Part shown: positions 38,470-50,400 of the stretch, piece after piece
How the letters are laid out: each line of letters starts with the position of its first letter
Position numbering within the stretch: position 1 is the first letter of the stretch
Assembly (NCBI GenBank): GCA_021186555.1
Contig: JAJKFL010000002.1
Span: forward strand, 32,160,089-32,224,088
DNA from: Reticulitermes speratus
Taxonomy: Eukaryota; Arthropoda; Insecta; Blattodea; Rhinotermitidae
Reading direction: 5' to 3'
DNA length: 64,000 nt
The notes under the pieces: generated by a model
Database searches by the model: none
What the model was told of the DNA's origin: nothing
Seen by the model: only the letters and a program-made list of their open reading frames with translations
Position numbers and translations under genes: made by a program

Positions 38470-41400
38470 GTGTGTGTTTGGGTGATAAATCTCATAAGGA
38501 GATGGCACTCAAAAATAACAAGACAGGCAGTGTACGTATAAACATAATATTTAGGCGCGTTCGCGTAACCATTGTTGCCGTGGAAAGCAATAAGTATTAC
38601 ATATTCTGAATGTGTGTCTGTAGCCTTAGTTATCCAGCGTTGAACCCAGGTGACTTTGCTAACATCTCTGTCAGCAAGGTGCACTTTACTCAAAGTGTGG
38701 CCTGCTGAATGCTTAAGCCACGGGTCTCCAACCCGCGGCCCGCCAGGTTTCATTACGCGGCCCGCGACCACATTTGTAAATTGTGTATATACTATAGAAA
38801 TGTCACAATAAATTAGGCAGTTACGTATACCACTTACTGTTATTTTTCCACGTGCGATCCGCAAGCCATCCCACGATACCGGGTGTGGCCCTTTGCCAAA
38901 AAAAGATTGGAGACCCATGGCTTAAGCAAAGGGTTGTACATAATATCGGAAACAGTCGAGGTGGAAGGGTCACTGTGGTACCCGCCCTGCTTACTCTACT
39001 CTACTCTACTCTAGTTATCCAGCATGCAAAGCGGATGCGCCTGTTATATTGTCATTGTGGCCTGTGTGGCTCTACCATATTTTTCCTCATTATCTCATAA
39101 ACTGCACGATTTTCGGAAAAAGTTATTGAACATGAAATGTGTGTCTTGATTTTCTCTACAACTTTTGTCGAAACATTTCTTATTCTAAGAAGGATTCAGC
39201 GAGATATCATAAATGTACATAGATTTTCATGTAAAGTACTCGCTATTCTTCTCAGGTTTTAATGAAAATTGAGTTTACTCGACAGATTTTCATAAACTCC
39301 TCTAATATCAAATTTCATGAAAATCCATCATCTGGGAGCCGAGTTGTTCCATGTGGACGGACGGGCAGACGGATAGACATGACGAAGCCAGTGGTCGCTT
39401 TTCACAATTTCGCAAACGATCCTAAAAACTATTGAAAAATTTTACCTCTGTGGCATTTCCATAGCTGTGCAAACGAATTATTGCACATGGCCCAGTTGAT
39501 CCGATTACAACCACTTTGCGAATGCTTGATTAGTCTGACTGAAATCAGTTACAAAATAGTTCGCCAGTATTTTCAATATTTGCTTAGTACCATGCGTTAC
39601 TCTAGGCAGCCAAAGAATTTTGTTTTATGTTATCACTACTGAATTTTTTAAAGGTTTAGTGTGCGGAACGAACCTCAGCAATCTCAAGAATTCATTTAAA
39701 TTTTTCTTCTTTCGTACAGGAATTATTATTATTATTATTATTTTACTTGTTAGACCTAAATTAGAGTACGCATCTGTAGTATGGAATTCAATTACTTCTT
39801 TTTTTTTTTAGTCGTCCTCTTCTACCTACTCCGGTTTCCCGTTTCAGTGTCGAGGTTTGTAATTCCTTTTGATCACACTGAGAGACACACCACAGTCGGT
39901 AGGACTCCTCTGGACGAGGGATCGGCTCGTCGCAGAGGCCTCTACCTGACAACAACACACAACACTCACAAGAGACAAACATCCATGCCCCCGGTGGGAT
40001 TCGAACCCACGATCCTAGCAAGCGAGCTGCCGAAGACCCACGCCTTAGACCGCACGGCCACTGGGATCGGCTCAATTACTTCTATTGATGCAAAAAAGCT
40101 TGAGCGCATTCAAAGGAAGTTTTAGCTTTATGTTATAATCGATTCCTTTCCCGAGACAGTAATGGTTATAGTTATGCTAATGATCTTCAAGTACTTAATT
40201 TACGTACTTTACATGAAAGAAGACATAAACTTGATGCAAGTTTTGTCATTAATGTTTTTTTGGGTTCTAAATCCTGTCCATCTACCATGGACATTATTGG
40301 TCTACGAGTTCCCACTCGGAACCTCCGAGACTTTTCTTTGTTTCATGTTAGTTCATTTTATAAAAATTGTCCCTCCAGCCGGTGTGTAACTGCGGCAAAT
40401 TCTATTTGTAATCAATTGGATGTCTTTAGAAGGCAAATTGTCACACTTAGTCAGATGTGATATTTTATTACATTATTTCAAGGTGTCCTTATTAATTATT
40501 TAAGTAATTTTTATTTGTTTGTTTTGGTTGTGTTTGTATCATTTGTGTTCTGTATATTGTCCGTTGTTATTTGTGTTTTTATGTTGTGCTGTTTCTGTAA
40601 TTGGCCATCTGGCTGTTGACTCGGCACATTAATATACTAGAATTGAAATGAATTGAATTATTATTATTACTCAGCTGTAGATCGAATTTACATGTATCTG
40701 AGCTCGTATTAACACCAGGTTTTTACGGACTAAGAATTATTTTTCTTTACTCATAGATATATTTACATTGATCTATCCCCTCCTCCTTCCACGTATAGGC
40801 CTATATTGCATTAATAATAATAGTAATAATAATGCATTACTCACACAATTATTCTGCTTTTTATCGCCAATATTCTATGTCCCTTTTTCTGTTCTCCTGT
40901 AGCTCCGTATGTGACTAATGCCTTACTGACTTTACTTACCCACTTACATATAATTTGAAATAATTTATCAATGCAGTTTTATCTTCAGCCGTGTGAGGTA
41001 CAAGAGCTGTATCTTCCGCATTAATTGCGATCAAGAACCAGGTAACATTTGCTGGTATATAGACGTCTTACCGCTAATAAACGCAGCCTTTATCCGCAGG
41101 GTGTCAATTTTTTATGTTACGATTTTCTGAAAGCGACCGACTTCCATTTTCGGTTCAACGTTCCGTAACTGGGAAACCAGTTCACATTAAATTTGTTGCG
41201 TTTCATCACTAAAGCAGCTGGTGTTATCTTCACTAAGCTAACCGTTTAAAGTAATATAGTTTGAATAAGCAAGCATTACGTGTATGTAGAAATGGTCTAA
41301 TTAGCTGGCCTCCATTCCTAGCGGCACCCTGCTCAGGTCGATTGTTCGCGTTAGGCGCATCTCTTCATCATAGCATGTCGGGAATCAAAGTGCGGAACGC

Positions 41401-44400
41401 ATGAAACAAATAAAAGCAAGAATCCTGGTTCAGAACCTACAAAATTACGAAAGCGTAATTTACGTATCACCTTGACTCGTGTAATTGATGTGTCATTCTC
41501 TACCGGACACACGTCACGTTGCAAGTTCCATTGCCTGAGAATATCTTGTGTTATCATGAAGAAACACGAGTTTCAATTGTGGAATTTTGCAGTTCCTCTG
41601 CAATGTGTAGGCTGTGCATTAGAGGTCTTATAGCTGGCAAGGCACGAAATCCAAATCGTGCAGCCCGTACCTTAGTCACTATAACGACTAAATTATCCCG
41701 GCTCCTTAGCTAAATAAACGCTTTAAAAATAATGAAAATGAATAGTCACACTTCAGTTTAAACATTTATCCGTGTACACAACATACTCATAACCTAAAAG
41801 TAGCCATGGATAACAAACGAGTAAAACTTTTGTATTGCATAATATTTATTTGCTATCACCTAAGCGTATTTAATGCTGTTACATTACATTCACATGCAGG
41901 CCTATAGATTTCTCGAACTGAAGATAAAAACCTCTTTTTCTGACTACCTGCAACAACGTTAAGACTCAAAATGGGGAAATAATAGTTTGTAATTTCGGTA
42001 AACTGGAAACGTCACACGGAGCTAGGAGCTTGTGAATATCACGAGGGAAAGAAGATATCAAGCCCCCCTATTTTTCCATTATTTGTTGGTAAATCCGAAA
42101 GTAATCCACTATTAGAGTGTGCTTAATGAGGTGAAGCACTTAAATCTATGTGAGATAGAGGATCTCACACAGGTGCTGCTGAATACTCACGTCGTCTGAG
42201 ATGTGACGCTGTGTCGCCTGGAACCACTCACCCACGGATACAGCGTCGCATATCAGAAGACTTGAATTTTCACCACCCGAATCTCTTTCGACTGAAGTAG
42301 TATGTTCATCAGAATTATGTGGCTACTTTTTACGGAGTTAACAATTTGAAAGTCATGACAAAGATTGTGAACTGCGGCCATCTGCCACGTGTAATCTGCC
42401 ATCCTAAGACTGGATAGACAGAAGTAGCCTGTATTTTATTGTATGAAGAACGTTAGCAAGATTATGAAAGTAATGAGTGTTCTTGTTATTGGAACTAAAG
42501 AAGGAAGTTCTTTTACTCACGTTTGTGAATATAGTGCACGTGTCTTTATTTACCACTAAAATTAAAACTAATACAGTCTGACGTTCTTAAATGAATTATC
42601 TGCTTTCATCTTCATGGCCTAATTCCAGTATTGTATTTGGCAGTAAATTCCTTTCAATTACAAAAATCAATTGTTATTTTTAAGTGTATTTTCATGCATA
42701 TGTTTCAGGAAAGAAGTGGATTGCAAAGATCTTAAAATTCCTGTTTTTTACAGTTTGCTGTATTGAAACACTTTCGCCGTGTCAGAACTGGTCGCCGGCG
42801 GTTACAGTTCTAACCTTCTGATCAGAGCACACTACTGGACAAGTGTTGAATCCAGACTCTGCCAATCATGTTAATATTAATTTTGATACACATTTTGCTT
42901 TTCTGAGTTATTACACTTTATATTCTGTTGGTGCCAAAAATTAGAATACCACGATGGAAATCTTCTCCGCTGTGAAAACCTAAAATCTTACATTGGTACG
43001 CAATTAATCAACAAATGCGCTTTATTGTCTACAATTTACCTCCTACGTGTTTTGGCCCTCCTGGGCCATCATCAAGGAGTGTCAATTGATCACAAGGAGA
43101 CGTTACAGACACAATGTTGCATATAACATAAAATCAATTCTGCATAGCTGTAAAAATGTGATATGCGATACTGTGATCTTAATTATAATGTTTTACGTCA
43201 GTAGCTTCACCCTGCTTTCATTAAAGACACATAAATAAAATACTTGATAATGACTGCGAATGTGATGGAGTGACTTTTCTGTTGGGTCACTACAACGAAT
43301 TATTTTGAAACCCCGCTAAGGCCATTTGATTTACCAATATAGGCAGGTATCGAAAATATAATTTTGGGTTGATGTGTTTAAGAATTTTCAATTTTATATT
43401 TAGTGAAACTATGTTCACCCGCGCTATGAGGGCAGAGAATTTGTAATGAGTACGACAAAATGGCTACACTAGCGTCCTGAACTCTTTCCGCTGTTGCAGG
43501 CGCGCCAGAGGTGGCTCAGGATGTGCGTATCGACTGCAACAGTAATGACATCTGGGTGGCTGTGAAGACGCTGTCCGGGATATTCAGCGGGATGATTTAT
43601 CCGAAAGGACTGAGCAAGAACTCAAGTTGCATGTCCGAGTTCATACATCAACGCAGCCCTGTGCGCTATCGTCTGCCCCTGAGATCCTGCAACACCATGA
43701 GCACCGACCTTGTAAGTCGCCTGTCATCAAAATCTGAAACAGCACTCAGAGTACATACACAGTAACTCACTGTTTAGTTTTAAGAAGGCAGTTTCGAGTA
43801 GCTAGGCCCCTAGCGCAGCTTCACACGTATAACTTCATAAGCACATGCTGTTTCTGTATATCAGTCACCCTATCAAGAGCCCTTGCGTATTTCCAGCAAA
43901 GTTACGGCACAGAACCCCACGTCGCAACTGACATGTAAAACAAAGCTTACCACATTAACAAAATGTTGCTCGACTAGCACCGTAATGGTTGCCTTTATTC
44001 GTATTAAGTTTTCGATTCTAGTTTTGAGGTTCTGATAGGCCATGGAATGAGTACATGTTTGATACAAACACAGTAACTTGTCTCTTTTTGTGTGTCTGCA
44101 AGCTGCGCAATCCACGTCGTGCCAGATAATTTATCCTATTCCCAAGACCTTTATGGTGAATTTATTAAAAGGTTTTCTTATAGTAAGGAATTTTAACCGC
44201 ATACTCAGTCCCATAAATGGTTGAGGAACCTCATGGAAGGAGATAACACGGAGGACCGCAATGTCGATGGGAGGCTAATATTGCAATTGGATCTTAGGGT
44301 CAGAGGTTCTGGTGATCTGGATTAGTCAGGGTGGAAGTGTGGACTTTGTGGTAACCGTAGCGAAGCTGCATGTTTTATAAGTTTCTGGTATTACTTGGAT

Positions 44401-47400
44401 GGTTGGCCGATCCCGGTTGCCGAGCGGTCTAAGGCATATATCTGTGGCTTTTCGCTTGCTGGGATTGCGGGTTCTAATCCCGTGCGGGTACGTGGATGTC
44501 TGTCTCTTGTGAGTGTTGTGTGTTGTCAGGTAGATGTTGCTGCGTCGGGCTAATCACTCGTCCGGAGGAGTCCTACCGAGTGTGTGTGTCTGAGTGTGAT
44601 CTCGAAACATCAACAATGAGGAGGTTGTCGAGACATGGTAGAGGGGGGGGGGAGCAAACCAACTTGGATTGTTGAGTACTTTAAGCGGGAACATAAAACA
44701 GCTTAATAACCCTCTGTCATGTTTATGTTTGTTAAATTTGCAGATAGGCTTATGTTTATTAAATAGTTACCTTGTGAAATAAAACAAGAAGCAGTTACCT
44801 CAGGCTTGCCCACTCTGCAGGGCATTGCACACAGAGGTATGGGTATCTATCGGTTGTCAATCAAGGCGTTAATATCTTAGCTTCCTTGTTGGAAGAGAAT
44901 ACTTGACTAACAATTGACTTTAGAAATCACGAGGTTAATAGTGTGCACCAAAATAAACTCTCTTCCTGCCTTGGCCTTTATTTTTACATTGGCCTACGCG
45001 AATATCCTGTCAGTTACTCTTAGCTTGTCTTCTGTGGCAGTTCAGACTTCACTGAAGTCTCGCAGAATGCAGAAATTCTGATTATTTCGTAAGAAACACA
45101 GAGCACTTTGAGAAATACCTTGTTTACATACTGACATAGCATAGGCCCGTGCTGTTGTGTCGTCTAGCTGTTGCAACACAGTATGATCAATCTTAGTAAT
45201 TCAGTCAACAAATACACTACACTGCATTGACACACCCAAGGGGGGAGCTGCTGGGCTGCAGCCCCCCCCCCCCCCCCAAAGCGAAATAAAAAAAAACAGA
45301 TTTTGTAGACACAATGATATCAAAGGTTTTACGTGATTTACACTTTAGCCTAAATCAGCCCCTGAAATCGGCTGATGACTAGTACATTGGAATATTGAAA
45401 AATGTAATAAAAACTTACGAATATGTAGATTTTCTCTTTTTCAGTTAGTTTTAATTTTCCCTGTAACGTAACTAGATGTCGGCTTGGAGATTTTGACATG
45501 ATTTTCGTAACATAGTTTTTAAAATCAAACATAAATTACATGTAGTCTCAGGGTCAGCCCCTCTCAAAGAAAAATTCTGGGTGTGCCTGTGCTGCACTGG
45601 GAAGCGGCCGAAATATGTAGCATGCATATTGTACACAGCTAGGGGTTATTTTCCAATAAAGTGGATTTGTTAGTTTAATTACTAACATTGTACAATAAAA
45701 TACACGGTGATCTGCAAGACTATAAGACAGTCCGATCAATTACGGAAATTCCGTAAAGTCGGTTGGTGTTTGGTTATTGTATGATGCTGTAAGAGTTGTT
45801 TCAGATTCAGAGGTATCAAATGAAGATGACTCATGAAGAATATGGGAGATTATTTGTAGCGTGTTTATGATATTTTCCCGCCGTTTGTCTGGAGCGACTG
45901 AGTAAAATCAGCAAGAATTTGATAGGAGATGAGCCGGGATTTAAGCAAGGCACCGGTGGGAATTCGAAAGTTGCAAACGGCGATCAGGAAACGATAACAA
46001 TAAAGAAAGAGTTCCCCATTCCAAAATGAGAAATCTGTTCAGAGCGCGGTGGGCTAGAATAATTTCAAATTGGCATGATTACCTTAGGCCTGTTATACAG
46101 TGTAATAATACTCTTTTGTAAAATTTCTGCTAGTGTCGGCCTTCTTTTCTACAACCTGGGAGCCGACAAAGGTATAACTTTATGTATAATTTTCGAATCA
46201 CTCTTTAAAGACATTCGTAGGAAGATGGTACGTAGGCCTACTTGTGTGATATGTCACCATAACAACTTTTACGTGGTGCATATGTATTATTACCAAATGG
46301 AATAATAACTATGAATTTGACACTATCATAATCTGATGTTACACTCTGCAACAGAAGGTACGAACTCCAAGTTCCGTGTTCCAGTACGAACAAGCAGGTA
46401 CGCTCTAATTTAGTTACCATACATTTTGTTAGTTTCCTTATTCACTCTTTGGTAGAACTAACGACGCCTTCAATCTGCCTTTGTTATAGCCATATACAGG
46501 GCATACACAAACGAATGGTGCGGTTTTAATAGTGTTCACTATTAAAACCGCACCATTCTTTTGTGTATGCCCTGTATGTAGCTTCAAATTATAAGAGGAA
46601 TATTACTGACGAGTTTGAAAATATTTGGTGGGCCGGGATAGCGTAGTCGGTATAGCGACTCGCTACGGGGTGGACGGTCCCGGGGATCGAATCCTGGTGG
46701 GGGCGAGATTTTCCGCATCAGACCAGACCGGCCCTGGGGCCCACCCAGTCTCTTACACAATGGGTACCGGGTCTCTTTCCCGGGGGTAAAGCGCCGGGGC
46801 GTGTATTTGACCACCCACCCTCATCTAGTAGCAGGGTTAAAGAAAGAGTAGAGCTATACCTCTACTCCCCCTCTGGGCCTTCATGGCCCGTTCTAGGGAG
46901 AATTTACGTTTACCTTTTGAAAACTATTTGCAAGAAATCCGGTCGAGTCATTTCCAGGTACTGTCATTTGCAGGCAGGACTTTACAAAACCACGAAATAA
47001 TTTGGTCTGAATAGCCTGCCCACAAATCGAAGCCGTTGCCTGTCTCGCACACATTCAACCTCCACTTTCGCTGCCTCCTATCTGAGAAGTTGTCATGACA
47101 ATTATATTGGCATTAATGACAGGGAATTTAACAAGTATTTGTACAAAGAGAGAGGCTTCCAATGTTAGCCTTTCTTGAGAAGTAACATGACAGCAACGTC
47201 ATTTTTTTCTGAAAGTTATCTCGGATCCGCACACGCAGTCAGCAACGGGAATGTTGTATTACCGATTAATGGTAAATAATTATGGAATGGCAGACAGTAA
47301 TTTGAGCCGGTTCAATGCTCTTAACTGCCGAGTTCAAGGGCAGCGTGACCCGATAGTCTGCACCCTGCTCGTCGTGTAGGTGATGCCTGACTCACTACAC

Positions 47401-50400
47401 TCAGGTCTACTGCGATAGCTGCTTGGAGCACTTTACAGACGAAATGTATCCACAACCTTCTGCTTCATTGTCAACTTTACTCAGCCACTCCATGCGAAGT
47501 CTAGCGATAACGGCGCATTCGCCTTGACGCATGTGCAACCCTTACAGAAATGTGCTGCTTCTGGGGCAAGCCATGTATACAACACCACCCGACTTGCAGA
47601 TTTAAAACTTGTCTCCTACCTTCCTGCTATAGCGATTGTCAAGTAATTACTTGACTAAAAGGTTTCTATGCATTCTGTCTCTTTTATCTTCTTTATAAGT
47701 GACTTTTTGTACTGTTAAACATGTCTGTTTCACTTTACATATTGAGACGCTGTCACTGTTCTTTATTCCAATCCTTGTCCCTTTGTTTTACATTTAATGA
47801 ACCTTACATACTTGCACACAAACTTCGATGACGACGCACGTGACACCTCCCCCCCCCCCTCCCCCAACATGCAGGAGAGTCTTTGTAAAGAAAGGATAAT
47901 GAACGCAAGAGAATGATATGTTGAAAATGGGCATTCCATTTTGAAATTGCGGGAGGGGAAGAAAGTAAACTTGTACATGAGGCGAAATTCGGCGTGGATT
48001 CGAGGGTAGTTGTATGGGTAAGAGAATTCCTTTTGAGTCGTACGCAGAGAGTCAGGGTAGGAGGGCAATTATCAGAGGAGGTCAGAGTAACGTCAGGTGT
48101 ACCGCAAGGAAGTGTATTGGGCCCACTTCTGTTCCTAGCGTACGTTAATGACATTTGGAGGAACATTGAGTCAACTATTAGACTTTTCGCAGACGACTGT
48201 GTAATATATAGGAAAATTGTAAATAAAAATGACAAAAAAATTTTGCAGATAGATCTGGACAGACTGGGAGAGTGGGCGGTTGAAAATGAGATGAAAATAA
48301 ATCCAGGTAAAAGTAAGGCAGTTAGTTTCACGAGAGCTCGGGTGAAGGATCAACTAAGTTACTCTTTACGGGACGAATTAATTCCGGAAGTGAGCAGTTG
48401 TAAATACTTGGGAATAATCTTACGCAGCGATTTAAGCTGGGCTGACCAAGTAAATTACACGGTGAGAAAAGCTTGGAAGGCACTTCATTTCATAATGCGT
48501 ATTCTCAAAAAGGGAAATAGTAATACTAAAAGTTTAGCCTACACGTCACTAGTGCGTCCTATTCTTGAATATGGGGCTGCTTGCTGGGATCCATACAGGG
48601 AGGGACAGATAAATGCGTTAGACCGGGTACAACAGAAAGCGGCTAAATTTGCAAATTATACGACCGATTCGAACTGGGAAACTTTGGCGCAGCGCAGAAA
48701 GACAGCACGCTTATGTGCTCTCTTCAAAGCATACACTGGCGAACGGGCTTGGAAGGCTATAGGTGACAGACTACAAAGGCCACACTATCTGAGCAGGGTT
48801 GATCATAATCGGAAAATTAGGAACAGGAAGCAAAGGACGGATATCGGGAAATTTTCCTTTGTAAATAGGACCATCCAACTCTGGAACAAACTACCTGCAG
48901 ATGCTTTAGGGACTTTCCCTTGTAAGCCGAGTATTTTTAGGAAGAGGGTTAGGAAAGTGATAAGTGAGGTGAAGTGAAGTGAAGGGTATAGAGGGTGGGG
49001 AAAACCATCTAATAATGAAGTGAAGTGAAATGAAGTGAAGTAAAGGGAGGCAAAACGGGGAATGCCGTGATGTGTATATAATCGTAGTGAAGTGAAGGTC
49101 CTGTTAAAATGAGAGTGTATCACTTTTTCAAAACATGGAATTTTATTTTTGTATAGCTTGGTTGACTCATTGCTTGGTATACCAAATTACTTTAACTCTG
49201 ATTCATTTACGTTAGGTTTTAGGTTAGGCTTAACAACTCTTTCTTTTTGCAGTATGTGTGTTTTGTTGTTTTTGTATTATTTAATGTGTGGATGTTTTTG
49301 TAATGTGTGGATGTTTTTGTTAAGGATTGGATGTTTTGTTAAGGTGTGTATGTTTTTGTTAAGGTGTGGCTGTTTTTGTTAAGGTGTGGATTGTTTTTGT
49401 AATGCGTGTATGGTGTTTTAATGTGTGTACTTCTACTTAATGTATGTATTTTGTTTGGTAATTGTGTATAGTTTGTTTTGTATTGTTACTTTTATGTATA
49501 TTATATGTCCATTTGTATTGTGTGTACTAGTGTAAGGACTACTGCCACCGGGTGAAAACCCAATTGCAGTAAATAATAATAATAATAATAATAAATAATA
49601 AAAAAACGGGAGACGGGACCGGACCGTCATCGACGGCGCTGCATCGGCTTAGGCGCGAGAGGCTGTAAAGAAGAGAATTGCACACCGTCCGTAGGCAGAG
49701 AATCTCGCACAGTCCCCACGCACCATTTCTGGCCATAACTATTAACTTGGACTGTAAAGACGTATGGGACTAACGTCTGACGCTCTTGGGTTGAGGGTTA
49801 AGTTTCGACATGTTGGCGGTTTAGTCTAGTCCTCTCCTCCGTCGCCCGTCGTTGACATGAGGAACGACAGTTGTTATCCTTGCCGACGGAGGTTCTTCCA
49901 TGCACCATGCTCTCCACATACCGTACTGTAATTACGTCGTATTAGCCTTCGCAGTGATTCTGCGAGTTTGAAAAGATCGGTAACACTTGCTAAGTCAGGT
50001 AAACCGAAATTGCGACCTGGTGGTTTGCGGAGCCAGGGTAGTAGGCTGTAGTGACTGGGCTATGGAGAGGACGGTCAAGGATTGGTCTTTCCGATTTCCT
50101 GCAGGGATAAGAGATTTTTCTTTTCTCCAAAGCGTCCAGACCGGCTCTGTTGTACGGCCATCGTCCAATTGGTGCCGGGAGCTCTTATTCCGGGGGTAAA
50201 GCGGCCAAGACGTGAAATGACCACACACTTTTACCTAGTGCCTTCATGGAATACATAGGACACAATGTTACCTTTGACCTTCAGTTTACAAAAATGGTGA
50301 AGTTGCGAATATGAGCGTCAGGGCATTTAGTGGGCCCATATCAGAAGTACATCGAACACAGGTAAAGGCAGGATTTTTCGCACCCGTCCAGTCTGGCTCT

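Larger units (their letters stand above)
38551..39429 (+). mobile_element. MITE, TTAGGCGC family, interrupted by nested insertions
   Basis: The left end is TTAGGCGCGTTCGCGTAACC and the right end AAACGATCCTAAAAA. The element is split at 38639-39011 by a second insertion. Confidence 0.8.

Noticed and set aside
38376-38918. 180-codon minus-strand open frame
   Set aside because: It runs through a TA microsatellite and three different repeat elements; the frame is open by chance.
45262-45277. Long C homopolymer
   Set aside because: Simple homopolymer, possibly with sequencing-length error; no further structure.
47804-48331. 175-codon minus-strand open frame
   Set aside because: It is antisense to the intact LINE reverse transcriptase frame and has no domain of its own.
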